The position numbers were made by a program, and so were the translations under genes. The notes under the pieces are model-generated. The model was given only the letters and a program-made list of their open reading frames with translations, did no database searches and had not been told where the DNA came from. Source: Davidsoniella eucalypti (taxonomy: Eukaryota; Ascomycota; Sordariomycetes; Microascales; Ceratocystidaceae). Taken from it: a DNA stretch of 64,000 nt. Positions 55,239-64,000 of the stretch are shown one piece after another. The stretch covers positions 92,697 through 156,696 of the forward strand of contig RMBW01000074.1 of the NCBI GenBank assembly GCA_004009845.1, written 5' to 3'. Numbering within the stretch: position 1 is the stretch's first letter; each line of letters begins with the position of its first letter.

Positions 55239-58200
55239 AAAAAATGATCTTTTTTTTTTTGGCTCAGCTTCTTCATTATCCCAAACTACGAATAGAAACA
55301 AGAGAAGAAAAATAAGGTTGGTTTCAAAAGTGACATCATCTTGGTGTCTTTGTGTCTTTCTTTCAAGCACACATTTTCTGCGAAGGCTGCATTAGAACAT
55401 AGAACAGAACAGGATTCCAGAACTGGGCAACTAGAAGGGGGCGTTTTTTTTTTGGGAGGAGTAACAAATTTTAGTTTTTTTACATTTTCTTTGTTTATTT
55501 TTTTGTTGAATTCTTTTCTTTGTATTATTATGATTTCCATTTTGTATCCATGCACACATTAATCAGTCAAATACTTTCCATCTTGGCTATATATCTCTAT
55601 AAGCCATGGAGTATGATGGGTTTTCTTGGATCGCATGTTCTTTGTTCTATCTAGGCTGGAGAAAATATAGCACATAGTTGTTTGTATATACATGATATCA
55701 CGAGAGTTTTACGTTGGACAAATCAATATTGGCAAAGTTTAACCATGTTATATATATTGGATTTAAAAAGGACAAAATGTTATCACAAAACCAAACCCAA
55801 ATACAAAACCTAACAAGGCAGTGTTAGTTGAAGTTTCACACTATTGTAGAATCCCTCAAAGAGAAAATAATGAAAATAGAACAAGTTCTCTTCAGAACCC
55901 AGATATCAAAGCACAACTACTCCCAAATCCACCAACCACGGCCTTCCTCTCATCGTTCACGCCGCCCAAGCCGTCCATTACAGACGGCCCAGCATTCTTC
56001 ACTACCAAAAAAAACAACCCCAAAAGATCTCATAGCACCCTACCATCTACTTATCTCCATGGGAAAACCCCGTCTTCAACAACTCCATCTCATCATGTTA
56101 ACCACAATAATGTCAATAGTGCCCATTTGAAACTCCTTAACCCCATTAGACATAAAGAGTTAGAGGGCATCTACAGGCATTGACCACTTTGTGAGAAACC
56201 AGAAATCCCTTCAGAATAACATGATCCGATCAATCATCGATGTTTGGGATAGCGCATCAACCAACCATCTCTGGATAAGCTCTCCTTCATAGACTCATAT
56301 GTATGTATATACTAACAGCCTGAGAGACGTGCATGAGAAGCAGCAATCGCGTAAAGTATTACATACGAGACTCGAGAGAAAAGAGCAAAATAACACAGAA
56401 AATGGCCAGCATAGAATTGCCCATCGATGAACGAGACAGACAGTAAAGTTCCAAAAATGGCTCCAGCAAAAGACACGAGATCCCCTGTAGAGTATACTCC
56501 AATTCTATCTAATAGGAGAGCCAAATATATCAGACCCTACTTATAGACAATATTGCGGATCGTTTGATGATCAGGCGCAGCCAAAAACGGAACCCAATAG
56601 GCGATAAGAGGACGATAAGATATCACAAGATATACCAGAGAAAGTAAATCTAGTAGTGAAAAGAAAGACAGAGACGTCCCTCACCAATTAAGGTGAAACG
56701 ACACGCCGCCCATATGACGATGTGCACACTGCGTATCTAGGAATCTCTGAACAGATATGTACGGTGTGAGAGGCCGACGTAACGAGTTTTCCCTCTATTG
56801 AGTGAAAAACCCCATGATCGAGATGGAAACTGTCAAGTGACAGCGGGAGGCGTCTCAGACGGCTCTTCCTATTGAATGTAAAGGGTGTAGGATCTCATCA
56901 TGAAGAACTTGTTCTGTTGTTTTTTCCTACTTCTTGTTTTCGTTCGTTTTTGAGAGTTCTGTTCCAGTTTCTCTCGAGTCTTTTCTTGATTCGATCCAAG
57001 TTTGGATGGCCGATGGAGTTTTGTCGAGATTGGATGATGGAAAAATGAACAAACAAAATAGACAATAGATAACAAGTCTCGTGGAAATAGAACAGGATGG
57101 AGTAGAGGGTATTGTTATGGAGGAATATAGCTTACCAAATTAGATAAAGACGAGCTTCATGATGAAAAAGAAGAAGAAAGAAAACATCATCTATCGCCCG
57201 TCACGATATTTCAACGCGCGACTTGGAAGTTCGCCATCAGTCGTTCTTTTTTTGTCTCACAAAAAGAAAGATTGCGGTTTAGGAAATAATTAGAGAAGAG
57301 AAGAGGAGAGTAAAGAAGAGAAGAAAAAAAAACTGGAGTTTTTGTAACTTGCGTGTTTGCTTATCGGAGCTTCCTTATTGATACGATAGCACCGTGATTG
57401 ACTATCCCCATAAAAAGATATCCACTTGAAGCAGTTGCCCCACTATGTTCGTACTTGTTACACCATGAGACTGAATATCGGATAAACCCTAACTGCTTCA
57501 TTACTACACATGTACAACTATGTATCAGCAATCATCAATCAGCCATCTTGCTTGCCCGAAGGCGTTGGCAAACAAGCATATGTAAGCATGAAGCCCGAAA
57601 ATTTGACCCATCAGTCATTCACCACAGCAATGGAATATCATAGAACGTTATACAACGTCAATTAATATAAGTGTCATACATTTGTCGGTCTACTACAAAT
57701 GACATACACTAAACACATATGTTACATTCACATTGGAACAACAATTCAATAGACTTTTTCCGATCAGGAATGATGTTATTAATAAACATGCTACAATGAA
57801 AGATAGAAGCTAGAAAACATGAACAAATTTCCTAAAAAGAAAACAAGAAATAACAGAAAAAAGTACAGCTGACAATCCGCAACCATGGTTGAGTTTTCAG
57901 AGTTTTCAAGGGCTATTTGAGGGGGGAATTTAGAGTAGAAGAAACAATTTAGAGAAAAAGAAAGAGTAGAACACTAACAGACGCGATGAATCTCTTCATC
58001 ATGATGAAATGAGTGAGATCACAGACTGGCACAGGAAAAACAGGCTATTTGGTAGCCTCAAGTGTAGTAACATAGAAAACAAAGATAGAAACAATCAAAA
58101 CAGGAGAAAAAACAAATAACAAAAAAGTTCGCAAGATACACAACGGAACAATTGTGTACGGTCATCAAGTCGTAACGGGAAGGAGTGGAAATATCCAACT

Positions 58201-58265
58201 AAAGAAGAGATAAGGGGCATGATGTCATGGCAGAAAGAACCAAAGGTTTACATTGCGTAGCAGAT
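55239..58265. other. 3 kb gene-free region
   Basis: Tail-to-tail space between MPH1 and the zinc-finger gene. ORFs up to 120 codons are Asn/Thr/Pro-rich and look non-coding. One AAACCCTAA word sits at 57484-57492. A long 3' UTR for either gene is possible. Confidence 0.5.
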
Positions 58266-60674
58266 TTACTGCTGATTGGCATCATAGAAGTTGTTGCTCC
58301 AGTCCATCTGCATACCGAAAAGGTCCTGCGAAGAGTGTTGAGAGTTGGTGTAGCCGGGCATAGACAGACCATCGAAAAGCGACTCAGGGATAGAAGTGTC
58401 CTTGACATGCGTAGCTTGAGCAGTGGGGAAGAGAGTGAAGTCCAGGCCGTTGGTTAGATCCTCCAGGTTGTCGTTAGTGTCGATGTTGCTAGGGGTGTAC
58501 AGCATGGCATCGTTGTATGCACCATTCATGGGCGAGTTGAAGCCAAAGTTAGCAGGCTGGGTCTTCTGGTTCAACATGCCAAAGGGCAACTGCATCTGGG
58601 GAGCCAAAAAATTGCCGTGACCAAAAATGTTAGACATATCAAAGTCCGGCGACAGGTGTAGAGGAGCAGTGTAGATGTCTTCTTGCAGAGCAAACTCGGC
58701 GGCGTCAGAGCCCTCAGCGGGAGATTCCAGGCTGGATGGAGTACTACCAAGCTCGGGGATGTTGGTAGAAGCAGGCAGATCGAAGCCAAGCTCTAGAATG
58801 CTACCATCCATACTGTCCATGGCCTGAATGTATTGAGGGTTGTGTGAGGCCAAGAACTCGTCTGGGATGTAGGTAGGGAACTCAAGGCTGTTCTCCAATG
58901 GGAACTGGGGCAGGGTCTCTGTAGGTGGCGTGGCAATTCCAGTACTCTCTGCACTAGAGGGAGTTGAAATGTTCTGCAGATTAGGAGTCTGCTGCAACGA
59001 GTGAGGGGAGTTCATCAAATCCGGTGTCATGGCTTCTTCCATGCCATCGGGTCCCTTCTTGCCGTTGGACTTGGTACGAACGTAAACCCATCCGTGGGTC
59101 TTCTCCATATGCTGCTTGCAGTTGGACTCGCGCTTGGACGAGTAAGGGCAAGGAGTAAACAGGCACTTGTAAAGCGCAGGAGCAGAAGAGTGACGGTCAT
59201 TGATGTGACGATCGCGCTCCTTTTCTGTGGGCCAACCATAGTTATGGTACTTGCAGTCGACTTCAGGGCACTTCCAGCGGCGTAGATGGGTCTTGGAGTG
59301 CTTTGTCAAGTCACAAGGACGTTTGAACTCTTTGTTGCAACCAGGGTGCAGACATCTCTTAGGTGCAAGTTCTTCAGGGGTGGGATTCTTCTTTCTGCGA
59401 GCCATAGAGCGCATGATCTCTTCATCATCGGCAAGTTGTTCGCTTAGAGAACGCTTCATACGCATGGGAGGAATCAAGTCGACGGGGCCATTCTCATCTT
59501 CAAGAATGTCACCAGTTTCAACAGAAATGGTCTTACCATCTTTAGTCACACGAACGAGTTGAGATGGACGGCCGTTCTGAGACATACCGCCGTATAACTT
59601 GATTTCATCCGTGCTGAAGTTAGGTTCAAATGTCAGTAAAGGGCACACTAATAAATTTGGATGCGCTGGAGTGCTAGGAAGTGAACTCTGAGACAAACCG
59701 TCTAGAGTATCGTGGAGAGACCCTAGCACTAATGGATGAACATACGGATGAGCGAGCATGGTAGAGTCCTGACCAGCAGCCAGCTGAGCTTTAGAGACAG
59801 CTAGGTGAGCGGCGTACTGGCGTATCTGCTCAGTAAGATCGGAGAAGTAGGCGTTGGTGTATAGGCGGTCACCAGTGCGAGTGCGTTCCCGTTCTGGGAT
59901 GATGTCAAGGTCGACGACGTTCTTGATGCACGCAACAGATGAAAGGCAGAAATTCAGGTATTGCTTAGAGGTTTTGGCCCTCTCCTTTAAAAGTAGAGTT
60001 TTATAAGTATCTCCCCATACACCGGGATTGGATTCAAGTTCACTTACAGGTGCCATAAAAATAAGGGTCTTTTCAATATCTCTTAGGCAGACAATGTCAT
60101 GGGTAGAAATGCGTCTAGGCACGTCCAGAATGATGGAGCGGAAATCTTTCAAAGAACTCTTAGCAAGCAGTGGTTTCAGGATGTGCTGCACTATGCGCAC
60201 TTCAGCTCTATAGCTTAGGCGCGAAGGCGACTTGCATGCAGCAGAGCTACTGCTAGAATCCGAGCTTTTCGTCTCAGTCTCTGACTCTGAGTCGTCCGAA
60301 GTACCAATGGCACTGTCCACAGATGAAGAGCGACGGCGACTACGAGAAGAGCTACTGCCTCTACGGTTGATTCTAGAGTCGCGGATGTCGGAGTCAGATG
60401 CAGAAGGGTCGACAGTGGGTTTCTTGAAGACAGTAGGCACAATTTCGGAGTTAAGAGTCTTGATAGTAGTAGAGATAGACAAGCCAGAGAGAGACTCAAC
60501 CAGAGAATCAGATACCATATCCTCAAGACTAGAGCGGGTCTGGCGTGTGAAGCTGGGAGGGTTGAAACTGGGAGAGATGGTCGAAGTGCTTCTTTGAAAA
60601 GAAGGAACGGCTTTAGTACAAGCATCACCGTCAGCCTGGCGACGGCTACGGCTGATATTGTACGTCATAGACAT
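58266..60674 (-). CDS. C2H2 zinc-finger transcription factor
   Basis: A single exon of 802 residues. The first 190 residues are Ser-rich with SR/RS runs (INRRGSSSSRSRRRSSSVDS) and an acidic DDSESETETKSSDSSSSS. Residues about 440-527 hold three zinc-finger units: CLHPGCNKEFKRPCDLTKHS with KTH, then CPEVDCKYHNYGWPTEKERD with RHINDRH, and CLFTPCPYSSKRESNCKQHM with EKTH. The CX4C spacing and the GWPTEKERDRH phrase are typical of a Pezizomycotina-specific regulator type; I cannot assign a named orthologue. The C-terminus is acidic and Gln/Asn/Pro-rich with hydrophobic spots (MDSMDGSILELGFDLPAS), a likely activation domain. A presumably long leader upstream contains a small uORF. It is probably a sequence-specific nuclear factor; target genes are unknown. 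Confidence 0.85.
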   Translation of the reverse strand: MSMTYNISRSRRQADGDACTKAVPSFQRSTSTISPSFNPPSFTRQTRSSLEDMVSDSLVESLSGLSISTTIKTLNSEIVPTVFKKPTVDPSASDSDIRDSRINRRGSSSSRSRRRSSSVDSAIGTSDDSESETETKSSDSSSSSAACKSPSRLSYRAEVRIVQHILKPLLAKSSLKDFRSIILDVPRRISTHDIVCLRDIEKTLIFMAPVSELESNPGVWGDTYKTLLLKERAKTSKQYLNFCLSSVACIKNVVDLDIIPERERTRTGDRLYTNAYFSDLTEQIRQYAAHLAVSKAQLAAGQDSTMLAHPYVHPLVLGSLHDTLDGLSQSSLPSTPAHPNLLVCPLLTFEPNFSTDEIKLYGGMSQNGRPSQLVRVTKDGKTISVETGDILEDENGPVDLIPPMRMKRSLSEQLADDEEIMRSMARRKKNPTPEELAPKRCLHPGCNKEFKRPCDLTKHSKTHLRRWKCPEVDCKYHNYGWPTEKERDRHINDRHSSAPALYKCLFTPCPYSSKRESNCKQHMEKTHGWVYVRTKSNGKKGPDGMEEAMTPDLMNSPHSLQQTPNLQNISTPSSAESTGIATPPTETLPQFPLENSLEFPTYIPDEFLASHNPQYIQAMDSMDGSILELGFDLPASTNIPELGSTPSSLESPAEGSDAAEFALQEDIYTAPLHLSPDFDMSNIFGHGNFLAPQMQLPFGMLNQKTQPANFGFNSPMNGAYNDAMLYTPSNIDTNDNLEDLTNGLDFTLFPTAQATHVKDTSIPESLFDGLSMPGYTNSQHSSQDLFGMQMDWSNNFYDANQQ

Positions 60675-60908
60675 TTTGTAAAGAGTGTCTACGGTAATCG
60701 AATATACTCGGTTGTTATAGAATACTGAAGCTTAGTCCTGTTGGATAAAGGCGGGTTAGCGCGGGTTTGACGGGCGAAATATGGCAATGAGATGGCTATT
60801 CCGCATTTCAGGCAAAAAGGCGTAAATTGGGGACAATGAATGCTTGAGGTGATAGGGAATGAGTCACTTTGAAAGTAGAATTTTCAAAGATATGTCACGG
60901 GGCTTCTT

Positions 60909-60989
60909 CTAATGGTATATCAATGGCGATGCGGCGTCAAGAACAGCTTGACAGCATATTATAGCTGGCTTGACGGCAGCTTCATCCAT
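60909..60989 (-). other. Possible upstream ORF of the zinc-finger gene
   Basis: On the sense strand an ATG at 60989 opens a 26-residue frame (MDEAAVKPAIICCQ start, ends PLIYH) that stops at 60909, about 235 nt before the main ATG. Whether the transcript includes it is unknown. Confidence 0.3.
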
Positions 60990-61137
60990 AGCAGAGGAGC
61001 AGGTGACGGCAGTGGGGGTAGAATGATGATATCAAGTGGCTTCGTACCAGTATAGCAAAGAATATATGAACGTAAGGAAGAATGTCCGCAGTCGTGTGAA
61101 GGTGATGATGCGGACTTACGGTGGCGATAATGTTGAT

Positions 61138-61161
61138 TTGTAACCCAATAACTAGTTACAA
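61138..61161. repeat. Inverted repeat upstream of the zinc-finger gene
   Basis: TTGTAAC (61138-61144) and GTTACAA (61155-61161) form 7-bp arms around a 10-bp spacer; could be a dimeric-factor site or an RNA hairpin in the leader. Confidence 0.4.
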
Positions 61162-63341
61162 GAGAACAGATAGAACAACGGTGTTGAAAAAGAGCCGGCG
61201 GATGACTGAGCTTTAAAAGGGTGTTCAATCTATATTGTCGGGGCTTTGTTTTTAGTAATATGGGCCTCAAACAGTATCAGAAAGCAAGTTGAACAATGCA
61301 AAGCGAATAAACAACGGGTCAATTGATGCTGGCAATAAAGATTGGAATCGAAACAGAGAAATGAAGCAATAAAAAGAGAAGCTATTCAGCAACGATATTG
61401 ACGATGCGAGTAGAAACGAGAAAAAAGAAAGGGATTGGGCGAAAAGAGGCTTGAACGAGGTAGAAAGGAAAGAAAAAAAAGAAGAGAAAAAAAAGACGAT
61501 AGATTGGCCGACGAGAATCGTATGGAAGTAAATCGTCGCAAAGGTCACGGACACTATGGAATTAAAGACTTGGGTTTTGCTTTTTCTTTTTTTGCTTTTG
61601 CTACAGAAAAGGGAGCAAACAGGGCACTAAAAAACAAGGAAAAAAAAAGTAGCGCTCCAGGCCATTTGACTGGACCGGTGAGAGACTGCTGCCTAGTTCT
61701 GAGCCCCACCTCGAGAGCTCTTATTGGCCGCCGTGCGGGCGCGGGTCCCTGGTAAACACACTGCCCCTACCAAGTAAGGGACGGCGCAGAATTGGGACGC
61801 CGTCATCCATCCTGCTGGGGCACAACTAGCGAGAAACAGAAGGGAAAGAAAAAAAAGCAGTACATCGTACTAATAGCGCACTGAAAAGAACACAATTGGC
61901 CACCAGAACAAGTACTTTGCAGTGACTTTGGGCCGTGCCGAGAATGGCATAGCGGCAATGGGTCCCCACGCGGTACCTGCGGACTAGCGGACTAGTGGAG
62001 TTCCACCACCAAGTCCCTTTATCTATTTCTGTCCCTTCTTCGTTATTTCTTTATTTGCAGGCCTAACAACCCAATAACGGCTGTTTATTGTTAGGCTCTT
62101 CGCTTATATCTATGTGCGCCACGCGCAAAAGCATTAGCAGTGGACCAGCGGGTCAGGGTGTGCCAATGTCCCTTTCATTGTTGGGGCTCAACCGTATTTA
62201 CAGAGTAGTACCTTTTCCCTTTATAGCGCAATATTTAGCAGGTGGTCGGCAAGCTTCAACGCCAATAAACTAAACAACATGGCACAATACATAGCATGGG
62301 AGGAATGCGCTACAGACAAGCCAGCACAGCCCCAAAATGCGCTCACTCTTGATACTTGCAAAGCCACGCTCCAAAAAAAAAAATCGCATTCTTCATGTTT
62401 GATTCCTGCCCACCCGGTGGTTTGTTTCGAGATCTCATGTTTCGGTTGCTGTGCAGCCGCCGCCAATAACGATAGAAAGCCACAGCAATAGAAATGGAAA
62501 TACAGCATCACAAAACAAAGTGAGGGGCAACTTGCATCTGGCTGCATCGACATCTGCAGCCGCTCCGCAAACACATCATCGCGGCATCGTTCGTTACCAT
62601 GTCTAGACTAGCGAATGCTGGGTCTGTCTCCTGAAATCAGCTCTCAATCTCAATTGCTGATAGACGGCTATGGCATGGCACTTTTTTTCTCTTCGCCTTA
62701 ACAACAGCCATCTCTCTGTTCATTAATTGCCTGCTTGTTTCGCTTGGCTTGGCTCCAGTGGGCTGGGCTGGCCTAGGCCTGGAACTGCTGATTGATTGAC
62801 GGTCGCCCCCAAATGCAATTGTCAATGCAATGAGTTATCATTCTCTGTCCGCCAAGCTTTATACGAACAAACATCAGCAATCTGAGTAACTTGGTTCTTC
62901 GTGTAGGCGTATTTCAAAGCCTCAACAGCCGCTAGACCCATTACGGTTGAATCTTTGCTTCCATAGTTTTGGTTTCCATCGTCTGGCTGGCTTCATCCCC
63001 GCTCAGTGGCTACTTGGCTCCTATCGCAGTTTTAGCATGTTGTTTGTTTAGCCTTTCCATCTTTTCCAGTCTGCCCACCACGATATTCAGTAAAGAAAGT
63101 TCCTAATAAAAGTCTCCGCCAAGCCAGAAGCGGCATCACGGCCATCCTGCCCAGCTCCTTCCGCTGAGGATTCTAAATTGATCAGCCTGGCTCTCCTAAT
63201 ATTACTCCGTCTTTATCATGCTGTTTACATTCTAGTGTTTTTCTCTTTTTCTCTTTCTTACTACGTACAGTAGTCTACGAATCACGTCACATCTCCTCCT
63301 AATGAAAATACGGATTTACTTCTAATTCCAATAGCTTATTA

Positions 63342-63696
63342 CTAAAATCTGACCGGCTCGCCATCACAACATACAAAATCGTAGTCATCGGGGCGCATCT
63401 CAGAAGGCAGCCGAATTATTGGAATAGGCGGACGCTTTTCTCTCTGCTCGTGATCATAGCAGTGCTTTCGTGTCCTTTTTCCGTGAATCTTGGCCTGGCC
63501 GGAACACCGGTCAATCAGATTGTGGCACCGTGGCCTTTGCACACAGCTAGAGACATCTCGAGTACAACTAATGTACGTATCTCTCTTTTGTCTTGGTGTT
63601 GCATTAATACGACAAGGAGAACGGCATGGCTCGTCATGGTTCACTGCCAACTCAGAATGACCGGGCGTCTCGTCTACCGTAAGAGCAACACGATGT
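63342..63696 (-). CDS. Possible 3' exon of an unrecognised Cys-rich protein
   Basis: The minus strand is open from about 63696, right after an ACTAG that could be an acceptor, to the stop at 63342. It reads RRFEHRVALTVDE, then Cys-rich segments (CRSPCRINATP, CHNLIDRCSGQA), a basic GKRTRKHCYDHEQREKR and an end RPDDYDFVCCDGEPVRF. The residue mix, with eleven Cys and paired charges, looks more like protein than most intergenic ORFs here. No in-frame ATG starts it, so a 5' exon would be needed; one candidate ATG lies near 63825 (MARELDDIILQC) but I could not find a convincing donor. I do not recognise the family. Confidence 0.35.
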
Positions 63697-64000
63697 TCAA
63701 AGCGCCGCTAGTCCCCAACATTCTACGAACAGTAAAAGGAGCATCTGTTCCAAGTAAGTCCCGAAGGATAGACCAAGGACTGAACTTGAACCGCATTGCA
63801 ATATTATGTCATCAAGCTCACGAGCCATCTATCCAAAACAGCTTAGTTTAGCTCCCTTTGTATCAATCTTGTCCAGCCAAGATAGACAAAGCGGCTATTA
63901 GCTCAAGACAGGCGAGCCCGGATCTACTCTTTATCTTGACTTTTTAGACTGAACTACTGCCAGCAGTGTTTGCAACTTTGGATTTCATTCTTCTCTAAAC
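63697..64000. other. Right end of window, no clear feature
   Basis: About 300 bp with no supported gene apart from a possible 5' exon of the Cys-rich ORF. Confidence 0.4.

Larger units (their letters stand above)
60675..63341. other. Long 5' region of the zinc-finger gene and gene-free DNA
   Basis: 2.7 kb with no supported gene. The part nearest the zinc-finger gene is likely its leader and promoter: it holds a 26-codon ORF (60909-60989, minus) and an inverted repeat (61138-61161). ORFs further right (up to 117 codons) lack coding character. Confidence 0.45.

Noticed and set aside
55821..56183. 120-codon ORF downstream of MPH1
   Set aside because: Asn/Thr/Pro-rich in AT-rich DNA, overlapping another ORF frame, no motif; judged non-coding.
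1..64000. Secondary-metabolite cluster, CRISPR array, or rRNA/tRNA genes
   Set aside because: No PKS, NRPS, terpene synthase or cluster regulator pattern, no regularly spaced repeats and no recognisable stable RNA gene were found.

Overview
The window is nuclear DNA of a filamentous ascomycete (Pezizomycotina-like). Most genes carry short GT-AG spliceosomal introns with CTAAC-type branch sites. The gene set fits that group: a homocitrate synthase of the alpha-aminoadipate lysine pathway, SEC31, MEX67, MPH1, GEP3, HUL4, COX12, SDE2 and a PMP52/TMEM135-type peroxisomal protein. Intron density argues against a budding yeast. I cannot place it below subphylum. There are 17 well supported protein genes and one doubtful Cys-rich ORF at the right edge. 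I found no tRNA, rRNA or CRISPR.

Layout. 1-3.8 kb: PMP52-like (+) and an F-box-like protein (-). 3.8-8.4 kb: a gene-free AT-rich stretch with two palindromes and a retroposition footprint (16-bp direct repeats, (ATC)6 tail). 8.4-14.1 kb: a short-chain dehydrogenase (-), a 2.3 kb gap, then homocitrate synthase (+) with seven exons. 14.7-20.7 kb: GET2-like (-) and SEC31 (-), both early secretory pathway. 21.5-27.8 kb: a dense block of RRM protein, B12D/MLRQ-type protein, COX12, SDE2 and ribosomal protein eS10. 27.8-31.4 kb: gap. 31.5-34.2 kb: a polyol dehydrogenase whose second intron is swollen to 1417 bp by a hairpin-rich insertion just before a 5-nt microexon. 34.2-36.6 kb: gap with a tiny poly(A) retroposition footprint. 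36.6-45.3 kb: HUL4-like HECT ligase, mL61 (MRP49) and GEP3. 47.3-55.2 kb: MEX67 and MPH1, head to head. 58.3-60.7 kb: a C2H2 zinc-finger factor with a long leader region.

Working together. Two divergent pairs join functionally related mitochondrial genes: the B12D/MLRQ-type gene with COX12 (respiratory chain), and mL61 with GEP3 (mitoribosome). The rest is ordinary housekeeping: ER-membrane insertion and COPII traffic, mRNA export, splicing and genome maintenance, fork repair and ubiquitin ligation.

The strongest candidate for something undescribed is the 1.12 kb element in the dehydrogenase intron (31808-32958). It has 14-bp direct repeats and a TACAAA-like tail on the minus strand. It also carries a series of long hairpins whose G-U pairs fit only the plus strand.
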